6,430 nt of DNA from Planctomycetaceae bacterium (GCA_009783865.1 WRCR01000243.1:1-6430); one strand, 5' to 3'; counted from the stretch's first letter, positions 1-6,378 are shown. Made by a program: numbers and translations. The notes: generated by a model not told the origin, from the letters alone.

Positions 1-2
1 AC

Positions 3-260
3 CGTGCGGTAACGCCGCAGGAGTGCAATCCGTACAAAATGCGGGAGGAGATGACGAAGGAGCCGGACTTTTACATTACTCCTGCCGAACTCGCAAAATA
101 CGTAACGAAGTATGCAGGTTACAACGAGGCTAGGGCGCAGGCGGCTGTTGCGATGCCAAGCAGCATCAAGAGCAGCCCGGCAGAAATGAGCAACAGTGCT
201 CTGAGTAATCCGAACATTGATGTGAATAAATCAGACAACATAGTACTCAACGAAAACTAG
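3..260 (+). CDS. 3' end of an unrecognised gene (5' partial), possibly phage-associated
   Basis: This open frame enters from the left edge with no stop before it and ends at TAG (258-260), giving 85 visible residues. An internal ATG at 39 could be a start, but the AGGAG at 19-23 lies about 15 nt from it. A GGGAGGAG that touches the ATG at 51 is too close to serve it. A gene continuing from outside the window is therefore more likely. The first ~45 residues look folded and charged (FYITPAELAKYVTKYAGYNE). The last ~40 are rich in Ser, Asn and Pro, as in a disordered tail. I recognise no family. Its position directly before a tape-measure-like start suggests a tail or head-tail protein of a phage cluster, which is inference from gene order only. 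Confidence 0.5.
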   Translation, partial: RAVTPQECNPYKMREEMTKEPDFYITPAELAKYVTKYAGYNEARAQAAVAMPSSIKSSPAEMSNSALSNPNIDVNKSDNIVLNEN

Positions 261-261
261 T

Positions 262-327
262 ATGAAAACCAACGTGAACATTATCGGCAATAAAGCGGAA
301 GGAGTCAAGTCCAATGGCGGCAGGTGA
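262..327 (+). CDS. Tiny overlapping ORF (21 codons), doubtful
   Basis: An ATG at 262 lies one base after the TAG of the upstream gene and opens a 21-residue frame (MKTNVNIIGNKAEGVKSNGG then R and stop). It overlaps the start of the next frame (ATG at 314) by 14 bases. The position is what a translationally coupled phage mini-gene would show, but no SD-like sequence precedes it and the peptide matches nothing I know. It could equally be leader sequence carrying the ribosome binding site for the ORF at 314. Confidence 0.2.
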   Translation: MKTNVNIIGNKAEGVKSNGGR

Positions 328-490
328 TATAAGAGCGGGCGGCGCGTTTGTGGAACTTTACGCTGCGGACAAGAAATTGGTAAACGGCTTAAGGGCAGCC
401 AGCAAACGTCTCGATGCGTCTGGTACGGTAAAACGAATTTTCCCTAGAGTTTTTTCTTTTATCGTACCGTACCACGTGTACGAAACGTGA
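314..490 (+). pseudogene. Truncated phage tail tape-measure-like protein (N-terminal fragment)
   Basis: The ATG at 314 is preceded by a good SD (GAAGGAG, 298-304, 9 nt spacing). It opens a 58-residue frame ending at TGA 488-490. Residues 1-34 (MAAGDIRAGGAFVELYAADK, then KLVNGLRAASKRLD) resemble the conserved start of phage tail tape-measure proteins as I recall them from planctomycete genomes: a 'DIRAG.AFVEL...D..L.KGL..A..RL' pattern leading into a long helical protein of many hundreds of residues. From about residue 36 the frame changes to unrelated basic and hydrophobic residues and stops. The change coincides with the left arm of an inverted repeat at 421-430. A full tape-measure protein sets tail length and spans the tail lumen; this fragment cannot do that. 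I read it as a gene broken by deletion or insertion. The alternative, an intact small protein of unknown role, is less likely. Confidence 0.5.
421..474. repeat. 10-bp inverted repeat with 34-bp spacer at the break in the tape-measure-like frame
   Basis: TGGTACGGTA (421-430) is the exact reverse complement of TACCGTACCA (465-474). The spacer is AT-rich with a T-run (449-454). A second, smaller inverted pair (CACGT/ACGTG) sits immediately to the right, at about 473-489. The left arm begins where similarity to tape-measure N-termini ends (codon 36-37). It could be the ends of a tiny non-autonomous element, a recombination scar or a cruciform. I see no transposase or flanking target duplication. 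Confidence 0.45.
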
Positions 491-525
491 AAAAAAACGT
501 CTGCTGGTCATTGCCGACATCGGCA

Positions 526-756
526 TCAACGTGAACGTTGTTTCTTTCGGCTTGCCGATTTGACGAGTGCCTTGATTGCCTTCTGTACCGACTTCGGCAG
601 TGTTTCCCATGCCGCTATGATACGCTGCAAGTCCGGCGGTAAATTCGAAACTGCTACCTCTTCTGCTACCTGTCCGCTTTTCTGATTGACGTAACTCCTT
701 AACAAAACGGTATTTGAGTCAACAGGTTCAATTCTAATGCGGAGTTCTTCTATCAA
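526..756 (-). CDS. Hypothetical ORF without ATG, probably a gene fragment
   Basis: The frame is open on the minus strand from 837 to the TGA at 526-528 (about 103 sense codons) and contains no ATG. The only conventional candidate start is TTG at 756, giving 76 residues. The GAGG before it (759-762) is only 2 nt away, too close to act as a normal SD. The translated C-terminal half (NLPPDLQRIIAAWETLPKSV, then QKAIKALVKSA) looks like real amphipathic helical protein. It resembles a short C-terminal stretch ('DL..II.AW..LP..V..AI.ALV') that I recall from many planctomycete proteins, some of them phage or integrase related. The basic tail KKQRSR could bind nucleic acid. The open frame overlaps the end of the esterase gene upstream on the same strand. 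It is most likely the 3' remnant of a larger gene, with a TTG-started small protein second. Function unknown. Confidence 0.35.
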   Translation of the reverse strand: MIEELRIRIEPVDSNTVLLRSYVNQKSGQVAEEVAVSNLPPDLQRIIAAWETLPKSVQKAIKALVKSASRKKQRSR

Positions 757-827
757 TTCCTCGACAGTAGAACGAGGATGGATTGAAGGCGTATTTTCGC
801 TGCAACGTGTTGAATAACAAGGAGTTA

Positions 828-3038
828 TTATTCGGGCTCAACGAAAATCATCAGTTGTCCGCCGGATTGTTTTTGCGCATTCTTTGAAAACGTCCAGTCA
901 GGATTGCCGTTTGCGTCAGGATTGTTGCCGATGCCCACATCCGCATTGTTACCGGCAGCGAAATTGTTGAACGCAAACACCGTCTGCTTCTTCGCAAAGT
1001 TGTGAATCTGCATCGAACCATAACCCGGCGATTGCCCCGACATTTCATCACCGAAATCCCACTTCACGGCACTTGCACCCGGCACCTGCGCCTGATTTAA
1101 CGGTCCGTAATTACAGTCCCAAAATTCGACATTGAAACCGTCCGCAAACTTGCCGGTTGCAACTCCTTCGACATTGGAATATACCGCAACGTCCTTAATC
1201 TGCTTCTGGAATCTCGCACCAGTACTCTTCACCGGCACACCCAACTGTTCGAGTTTATCACTCAGCGGCGGCATTGTCACGAAAACAAACTGCTCCTTGC
1301 CGTCCTTCGGTTTCAAATACAGGAAATAACCGACCTTCTTAATCTTGCCGACAATTTCCCGCGTGTTATCCGTCTTATAAACGATTTGCGTTTTATCGTC
1401 TGACAACTGCGGCTGCGTCGGGTCAAACGAATATAACAGTTTGAAATTTTTACCTTCCGGTACAAGCGAATCAAAAACGCTGCGCACCGGTATTTCACCG
1501 GCACGGAAAGCACCGAGTTGCAAGCCCGCCTCGTTCTGAACATTCGGTTCCGCTTCATGATGCCAGGCAAAACGAATTGCAACCGGCTTTTGTACCGCCG
1601 GACTTGTCAACTTTATCGTTGTACCGGCAATCTCCGCAGTTGCTTTATGATAAACACCGTCAATACCGGCAATTTCGAACCAATCGGGGGCTTTCCCATC
1701 ACGGGTTTTTAATTCCTTCGCTTCTTTGAAAGAGAGAACCGCTGTTGCGCCGTTCACTTCCATCTTGTCAAACTCCGGTGAAGCACAAACGATGTTCTTC
1801 TTGCTGTAAGTCCGATTGAGTGCGAGAAGAGCAAGGCGTTGTCCGACCGGCGATTTACGCGGCGGATGTATGTCCCGAATATCCGATACCGTGTCGTTAA
1901 TCACTGCCATGCCGGTTTTCGGCAATTCCTTTTCAACTTTCGCCTGCGCTTCCCAAAGATATGCCAGCCGCGTCGGGTCTCCGCCGCCGTAAATATACGG
2001 GGCAAGTTGAACGTAGTAAAAACCGAAGTCGGGATTCTTGAAGACATCGCGCCAGCCCAAAATCAACGCTTTCATTTTCTCGGCATAGAGCAGCCCTTCG
2101 CTCATGTTTGATTCGCCCTGATACCAGATTGCTCCCCGCATTGCGAAAGGAACAAACGCTTTCACCATTGCGTTATAGAGAACTGTCGGCTGCTGATGAT
2201 TTGCGTATGGCGCAAGTTGCTGAGGATACGCCGGCGGCGGCACCTGCATCTTTGCCCCTGCCAAACCTTTTTCTGCTGTCTCAAGCCAGTTCTTATATTC
2301 GCCCAACATATTGGTAACTAACTTTTTATGAAAATCTGTCTTCGGGTCTCTTGCGGCAACATCTTCCGCAATGTTTGACAAGGTTTTAACGGCATTGAAA
2401 CCGCACGGCGGTGTCCACGGCTCAATGCGTGTGCCGCCCCAAGATGAATTGATTAAGCCAATCGGCACCTTCAATTCGGCATTCAGTTTTTTCCCGAAGA
2501 AATAACCGACTGCGCTAAAACCCGGTATGGTCTCGGCATTGCACGGCTGCCAAGTTGGATTGTTCGCAAGTGTATCCTGCGGTTCCTGATTCCACGCCTT
2601 GCTGACTTGGAAGAGACGAATGTTTTTGTTTTCGACTTTCGGCAGTTCGTCATTGTATTCTGCGGAGCGGGTCATCGTCCACTCCATGTTTGACTGACCG
2701 GAACAGAGCCATACCTCGCCGACGAGAACGTTTTCCAGTTTAATTTCGTTATTTCCTTTTACCGTAAAGGTTTGCGGCTCGGCATTTGCTTTGAGCGGTT
2801 TAAGTGTGAGCGACCATTTACCATCATTACCGGCGGTTGCAGTTTCGGTTTGACCGGCAAAGGAAACGGTGATTTTTTCATCGGCGGCCGCCGTTCCCCA
2901 GACTGGAACGGGCAGTTCCTGCTGCAAAACCATGTTAGTCGAGAAAATTTCCGGCAGTTTAACATCGGCGGAAACAAAACCGGCGGACAGCATTGCCGCA
3001 ACAAAAATGAAAAGCAGCAAGAAACATGATTTTTTCAT
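828..3038 (-). CDS. Secreted sialate O-acetylesterase-type SGNH esterase with C-terminal extra module
   Basis: Enzymes of this family remove O-acetyl groups from sialic acids or from acetylated plant polysaccharides; the substrate cannot be told from sequence. I chose ATG 3038 (736 aa) because an AGGAG SD (3046-3050) lies 7 nt upstream and the protein then begins MKKSCFLLLFIF, a signal peptide with likely cleavage after VSA (residue 24). A start at 3083 would add 15 residues and bury the signal. Using the 3038 start, a beta-sandwich lies at about residues 25-105. The SGNH-like core follows: GEVWLCSGQSNMEW with nucleophile Ser116, SSWGGT ending near 203, RGAIWYQGESN near 301-311, and DIHPP with Asp389 and His391 as the expected acid/base pair. 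All catalytic motifs are present. From about 520 to the end is an additional ~215-residue module (WDFGDE, GYGSMQIHN, NPDWTF) that I recall from planctomycete secreted hydrolases. Its likely site of action is the periplasm or outside the cell, in glycan scavenging. No polysaccharide-utilisation partners are visible. It is transcribed divergently from recO. Confidence 0.88.
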   Translation of the reverse strand: MKKSCFLLLFIFVAAMLSAGFVSADVKLPEIFSTNMVLQQELPVPVWGTAAADEKITVSFAGQTETATAGNDGKWSLTLKPLKANAEPQTFTVKGNNEIKLENVLVGEVWLCSGQSNMEWTMTRSAEYNDELPKVENKNIRLFQVSKAWNQEPQDTLANNPTWQPCNAETIPGFSAVGYFFGKKLNAELKVPIGLINSSWGGTRIEPWTPPCGFNAVKTLSNIAEDVAARDPKTDFHKKLVTNMLGEYKNWLETAEKGLAGAKMQVPPPAYPQQLAPYANHQQPTVLYNAMVKAFVPFAMRGAIWYQGESNMSEGLLYAEKMKALILGWRDVFKNPDFGFYYVQLAPYIYGGGDPTRLAYLWEAQAKVEKELPKTGMAVINDTVSDIRDIHPPRKSPVGQRLALLALNRTYSKKNIVCASPEFDKMEVNGATAVLSFKEAKELKTRDGKAPDWFEIAGIDGVYHKATAEIAGTTIKLTSPAVQKPVAIRFAWHHEAEPNVQNEAGLQLGAFRAGEIPVRSVFDSLVPEGKNFKLLYSFDPTQPQLSDDKTQIVYKTDNTREIVGKIKKVGYFLYLKPKDGKEQFVFVTMPPLSDKLEQLGVPVKSTGARFQKQIKDVAVYSNVEGVATGKFADGFNVEFWDCNYGPLNQAQVPGASAVKWDFGDEMSGQSPGYGSMQIHNFAKKQTVFAFNNFAAGNNADVGIGNNPDANGNPDWTFSKNAQKQSGGQLMIFVEPE

Positions 3039-3045
3039 GAAGATT

Positions 3046-3050
3046 CTCCT
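3046..3050 (-). promoter_or_regulatory. Ribosome binding site deciding the esterase start
   Basis: On the minus strand the sequence TTTAGGAGAATCTTC precedes ATG 3038, placing AGGAG 7 nt before the start. The upstream in-frame ATG at 3083 has no comparable SD and would put 15 non-hydrophobic residues before the signal peptide. This supports 3038 as the true start. Confidence 0.7.
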
Positions 3051-3083
3051 AAAGTCGTGAATGGTACAGTGAAGTAATAACAT

Positions 3084-3097
3084 CCGTAATTTTACGG
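3084..3097. promoter_or_regulatory. Perfect 6-2-6 palindrome in the divergent intergenic region
   Basis: CCGTAATTTTACGG consists of CCGTAA and its exact reverse complement TTACGG separated by TT. It lies 46 bp before the esterase start (3038) and 64 bp before the recO start (3162). This is where an operator for either divergent promoter would be expected. No regulator gene is adjacent and no clear -35/-10 pair could be fixed around it, so a regulatory role is inference from symmetry and position. Confidence 0.3.
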
Positions 3098-3161
3098 CAA
3101 AGCGTGAAAAATTAAAAGTCCCTCTTCTTTTTTATTTGGAAATTCATTATTATCCGCAATT

Positions 3162-3965
3162 ATGGAAAGCGACGAAGCAGTAGTTATCCGAAGTATTGAT
3201 TTCAGTGAAACGAGCCGCATATTGACTCTGTTCACGAAAAATTTCGGAAAAATCGAAGCAATAGCGAAAGGCGGACGGCGGCTCAAAAGTCCCTTTGAGA
3301 ATGCTCTTGACTTACTTGCCCGAATTTCTGTAACATTCCTATTGAAGAAAGGTGATGTACTCGATTTACTAACCGAAGCAAAACTTAACAAACGTTTCAA
3401 TGTTAAACGAAATAATCAAGCCGGTCTGTACGCCGGTTATTATGCTGCCGAATTGGTAAACTTGTTGACGCAGCGGGGTGACCCTTCACCGAATATTTAT
3501 AACCTGCTGACGGAAACACTTGATGATGCCGAGACCGCAGCGGCGTTGATGAAAACCCTGCTGCACTTTGAAGGACGTTTGCTGGAATATACCGGTCACA
3601 AACCTGCACTGCGGTTTTGTACCGAATGTAATAAGGACTGTTGGAACGATGACGAAACGAACAATAGGAAACGCCGAATCGCTTTCGGACTTTGGAGCGG
3701 CGGAGTACTTTGCCGCCGATGTGAAACGGAATTGAAAGAAACCGAAAAACAGCATCGGATAACCGTTTCGCCGGAGGCATTAAAACAGTTTGACGAATTG
3801 ATGAAAGAACAAACCAATTGGAAACAATACGAATTAGACGGCAGCGTCCAAAACGAATTACGAGGATTGATGAATCAATATATCTGCGGACTCGTCGGCA
3901 AGAAACCGCGCCTGTTTGATTGGTTTCCCTTCATTATAAAATACAGTATAAATAACAAACGATAA
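3162..3965 (+). CDS. recO: DNA repair protein RecO
   Basis: RecO works with RecR (and RecF) to load RecA onto SSB-coated single-stranded DNA in gap repair, and anneals complementary strands; it acts in the cytoplasm on DNA. The 267-residue length fits the family (about 240-270). Residues 1-80 form the OB-fold domain, starting SDEAVVIRSIDFSETSRILT and followed by FGKIEAIAKGGRR, both typical RecO N-terminal features. The middle is helical (LYAGYYAAELVNLL and FEGRLLEYTGHKP). A zinc site of the CxxC...CxxC type is complete, with Cys153, Cys156, Cys184 and Cys187. The ATG at 3162 is the only sensible start, since the OB fold begins directly after it; no strong SD is visible. It is the first gene of a three-gene operon, with an 8-bp gap to the next gene. 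Its link to the envelope genes downstream is probably only shared transcription. Confidence 0.93.
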   Translation: MESDEAVVIRSIDFSETSRILTLFTKNFGKIEAIAKGGRRLKSPFENALDLLARISVTFLLKKGDVLDLLTEAKLNKRFNVKRNNQAGLYAGYYAAELVNLLTQRGDPSPNIYNLLTETLDDAETAAALMKTLLHFEGRLLEYTGHKPALRFCTECNKDCWNDDETNNRKRRIAFGLWSGGVLCRRCETELKETEKQHRITVSPEALKQFDELMKEQTNWKQYELDGSVQNELRGLMNQYICGLVGKKPRLFDWFPFIIKYSINNKR

Positions 3966-3973
3966 CAACGGAT

Positions 3974-5716
3974 ATGACTATGATGAAAAGGATTTCAAGC
4001 AAGTTTTTTATTTTCGTTTTGTGTCTCGCCTTAATCGGCTGCAGCACGATACATAAGAATGACTCCGACAACATGATTCTCGGTCAAAGTCCGTATTCTT
4101 CAGGTAAGTCATCATCTCCGATGCTATCCGGCGTTATTACCAAGGAAAATAAAGATGGGACTACAACTGTTGTTGCATTATCTCCGGTGGCGTTAGACGA
4201 TATTATACGTCCTCCGGCATCACCGCAACGGGCACCGTTTCCGGTACCGGAAGAGGCAGTGGGGCAACTCGGTTCGTCTTCACCGATTTTGTCACCGTCA
4301 TTCGGACAAGTACAAGACGACCCTTGGGCACATGTTGCTGGCAGCAATGCTGGCAATCATCATTTTGGCGGCGGTTTCGGCGAAAGCGGGTTCGGCAACA
4401 ATGCGGTTTCGCTTGATAAAGCGGCAAAACTGGAAGAAGAACGGCTGTTGAAAATCGAAAAGGAACAGGAAAAATTGAGAGCGGAACAACTCGCCGCTGC
4501 TTCACAAACGAAGCCGCATCTTCAACCGCTGCCGAAGTGGAATGGTCCGTTTGAAAATCAGAGTTCGCAAGAAACAACGGAACGGGATATCATTCGGCAA
4601 GCGAGTCATTCGGAAATCAATCCGCGGCAATTCGTTGACAACACGCCGGTTTTCGATTGGGAAAAAGAGAACGAAAAAGGTTTCGATTGGTCGGTTCTCG
4701 ACCCGGTAAATTTCTTTACTAAAGTCCGCGACTGGATGGGAATGGGACCTGACGAAAAGAAGGCAAACGCCGCTATGAAAAAAGGACGGGAACTGCTGCT
4801 GCAAACACCGGATTTGAAGAACGAAAAACTAGTGCTGGAGGCGGCGAAACAATTCAAAGAAGCGGCGCGGCGCGCACCGGATTCTGTAATCGAAGAGGAC
4901 GCTCTGCACTTGGCTGGCGAATGTTATTTCTTCGCCGATAAATATGCCAGTGCGTTGACAATGTATCAGAAGTTAACGATAAAGTATCACCATTCAAAGC
5001 ATATTGATAATGCGGTACGCCGTCTTTTCAAGATTGCCCGATATTGGGAAGCAGAAGACCGGCGCGGTGCGTCTTCGGTGAACATGACCGATAAAACACG
5101 TCCGACTTTTGATACCTTCGGTTATGCTAAAAAAGCATACGAGACCATTTACATTAATGACCCAAACGGACCTGTATCCGATGATGCGGTGATGGCGTTG
5201 GCTTGCGCATATCTTGCAAAGGGACGTTATCAAGGCGATGTTTGTTTTGAAAAAGCGGCGTACTATTTTCAGTTTCTCCGTGAAAATTATCCGTTGAGCA
5301 AACACATTGCGAAGGCGCACGAGTATGAATTGACTGCGCGTTCACGTGCTTATCTTGGGGCTGACTACAACGGAAAGACCTTAGACGAAGCGGGAAAACT
5401 TGCCGACGTAACACTGCGTCAATTCAATGCCGAGTTGGGAACTGAAGAGAAAAGGGAAGTCCTCGCATTGAAAGAAGAACTTATCGTCAAGCAGGCAGAA
5501 CGGGAATGGACGCTGGGGCAATACTACGACAAGAAAAAGTATTATCGTTCAGCGATTCTGTATTACGAAAAACTGCTCGACAAATATCCGCAGACAGAGT
5601 TTGCCGAAAAAGCAAGGAATCGGCTTGAGAAAATAAAAGACAAGCCGCCGGAACCCGACCAATTTAGTTATATCCGCTGGATGCTGCCGAAGAAGAAAGA
5701 AACGCAGGGAAAATAA
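3974..5716 (+). CDS. BamD/YfiO-like outer-membrane TPR lipoprotein with long disordered N-terminal linker
   Basis: BamD is the essential lipoprotein of the Bam machine that inserts beta-barrels into the outer membrane. Here residues 1-22 are a lipoprotein signal with lipobox LIGC and lipidated Cys23; Ser at +2 favours outer-membrane targeting. Residues 30-145 are a Ser/Pro/Gly-rich, probably disordered stretch ending in a Gly-rich patch (FGGGFGESGFG). Residues 150-176 form a charged coiled-coil-like helix (KLEEERLLKIEKEQEKLRAE). Residues 180-255 are a linker containing two similar bits, FDWEKENEKG and FDWSVLDP. TPR-like helical repeats cover about 262-345, 380-455 and 507-555, with BamD-style signatures such as AGECYFFADKYASALTMYQK and YYRSAILYYEKLLDKYPQTE. 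At 580 residues it is more than twice the usual BamD length (~245), so strict orthology is uncertain; another TPR lipoprotein is possible. Starts at 3974, 3980 or 3983 are all open; only a weak GGA precedes. It lies 8 bp after recO, and its stop overlaps the start of lptE. Confidence 0.78.
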   Translation: MTMMKRISSKFFIFVLCLALIGCSTIHKNDSDNMILGQSPYSSGKSSSPMLSGVITKENKDGTTTVVALSPVALDDIIRPPASPQRAPFPVPEEAVGQLGSSSPILSPSFGQVQDDPWAHVAGSNAGNHHFGGGFGESGFGNNAVSLDKAAKLEEERLLKIEKEQEKLRAEQLAAASQTKPHLQPLPKWNGPFENQSSQETTERDIIRQASHSEINPRQFVDNTPVFDWEKENEKGFDWSVLDPVNFFTKVRDWMGMGPDEKKANAAMKKGRELLLQTPDLKNEKLVLEAAKQFKEAARRAPDSVIEEDALHLAGECYFFADKYASALTMYQKLTIKYHHSKHIDNAVRRLFKIARYWEAEDRRGASSVNMTDKTRPTFDTFGYAKKAYETIYINDPNGPVSDDAVMALACAYLAKGRYQGDVCFEKAAYYFQFLRENYPLSKHIAKAHEYELTARSRAYLGADYNGKTLDEAGKLADVTLRQFNAELGTEEKREVLALKEELIVKQAEREWTLGQYYDKKKYYRSAILYYEKLLDKYPQTEFAEKARNRLEKIKDKPPEPDQFSYIRWMLPKKKETQGK

Positions 5717-6258
5717 TGAATCGAATTGTCTGTGTTTTCGTTGTAATGCTTCTGCTTGTTTGCAGCGGCTGTCTGGGCTTGCGTTATCAAGTTGGAACGA
5801 AGACCTTGTTCGGACAAGATGTGGAGACGGTTTATGTGTCCATGTTCAAGACGGACGGCATTAGACGTGACTTCGGCGAGCGTTTAACAGAAGCGGTATG
5901 CAAACGGATAGAAGCGCGGTCGCCGTATAAAGTTGTGGGAAAAGCCGGTGCGGACAGTATTCTTGAAGGCGAAATTGTCAAGTACACTAAACGGACGAAG
6001 ATAACTGCGCCGACCGATGACCCGCGGCAACTCGCAATGAATCTGTCGGTGAATGTCCGCTGGAAAGACCGCCGGGACCGCACTATTCGCGAGATTGACG
6101 ATATACCGCTTGACCTTTCGTGGAATGATGCCGATGGAATGATTAACGCTACTGTCTTGCTAACACCGGAATTCGGTCAATCGGAAACGACAGCAGAACA
6201 GCGTTTGATTGATACGATTGCCGACCAGATTGTCGGTATGATGGAAATGCCTTGGTAA
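5716..6258 (+). CDS. lptE: LptE-family LPS-assembly lipoprotein
   Basis: LptE plugs the LptD barrel and helps place lipopolysaccharide in the outer leaflet. The 180-residue length fits the family. Residues 1-18 are a lipoprotein signal peptide ending CSGC, with Cys19 as the likely lipid site; Cys at -3 is not the usual Leu, so the lipobox is slightly off consensus. The body has the alpha/beta LptE layout: TVYVSMFKTDGIRRDFGERL near 38-57, EAVCKRIEARSPYKVV near 59-74, then GADSILEGEIVKYTK near 78-92. The C-terminus (PEFGQSETTAEQRL, then a helix ending IVGMMEMPW) matches the planctomycete LptE style I recall. The ATG overlaps the upstream stop by one base (TAATG), with AGGGA at 5706-5710 as SD, indicating translational coupling to the BamD-like gene. 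LptD is not in the window. A shadow assignment as DUF799/GNA1162-like is less likely. Confidence 0.82.
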   Translation: MNRIVCVFVVMLLLVCSGCLGLRYQVGTKTLFGQDVETVYVSMFKTDGIRRDFGERLTEAVCKRIEARSPYKVVGKAGADSILEGEIVKYTKRTKITAPTDDPRQLAMNLSVNVRWKDRRDRTIREIDDIPLDLSWNDADGMINATVLLTPEFGQSETTAEQRLIDTIADQIVGMMEMPW

Positions 6259-6338
6259 AAATCCAGTCCGCTAACAAGTTTGTCACAATTTTCCAAATTT
6301 TCCACAAAAGAGCGAATAGAGGTTTTTTTTCTTCGTAT

Positions 6339-6344
6339 TATAAT
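6339..6344 (+). promoter_or_regulatory. Candidate -10 box upstream of the last gene
   Basis: TATAAT, identical to the sigma-70 -10 consensus, lies 41 bp before the ATG at 6385. At 17-18 bp spacing the -35 region (about 6315-6321, AATAGAG) is poor. A T8 run (6323-6330) fills the spacer. The gap after lptE (6259-6384) is AT-rich with no clear hairpin plus T-run terminator, so the next gene may be read both from this promoter and from the operon upstream. Confidence 0.35.
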
Positions 6345-6373
6345 TATCGAGTATCCTTTTTTCCCTTTTACCC

Positions 6374-6378
6374 GGAGG
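6374..6378 (+). promoter_or_regulatory. Strong Shine-Dalgarno of the gene starting at 6385
   Basis: GGAGG sits 6 nt before ATG 6385, the best SD in the window. It fixes the start of the partial gene and contrasts with the weak or absent SDs before recO and the BamD-like gene. Confidence 0.7.

Noticed and set aside
244..327. Programmed frameshift joining the upstream gene to the 262-327 frame, as in phage tail assembly chaperones before tape-measure genes
   Set aside because: No XXXYYYZ slippery heptamer is seen near the stop, and the required shift is +1, not the usual -1.
512..525. TGCCGA-CA-TCGGCA hairpin just after the stop at 526, with a T8 run at 497-490 on the minus strand
   Set aside because: As a minus-strand intrinsic terminator, the loop is only 2 nt and the T-run starts 14 nt past the stem, so it does not fit the usual form.
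389..610. Minus-strand open frame of 73 codons overlapping the tape-measure-like fragment
   Set aside because: Composition is irregular, its ATG lies inside the other minus-strand frame, and it spans the inverted repeat. It looks like chance openness.
813..829. AATAAC/GTTATT dyad at the esterase stop codon
   Set aside because: It is a short AT-only-closing stem overlapping the stop codon without a following T-run; too weak to call a terminator.
1132..2317. Several plus-strand open frames (for example 1839-2111 and 2108-2317) opposite the esterase
   Set aside because: They lie antisense to a gene with complete catalytic motifs, have no plausible SD or protein-like composition, and look like mirror frames.
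3036..3083. Longer esterase start at 3083
   Set aside because: It adds residues that disrupt the signal peptide, and the AGGAG SD clearly serves the ATG at 3038.
3125..3153. Possible recO promoter (TTCTTT ... TATTAT)
   Set aside because: The -35 element is far from consensus and the AT-rich spacer offers many equal matches.
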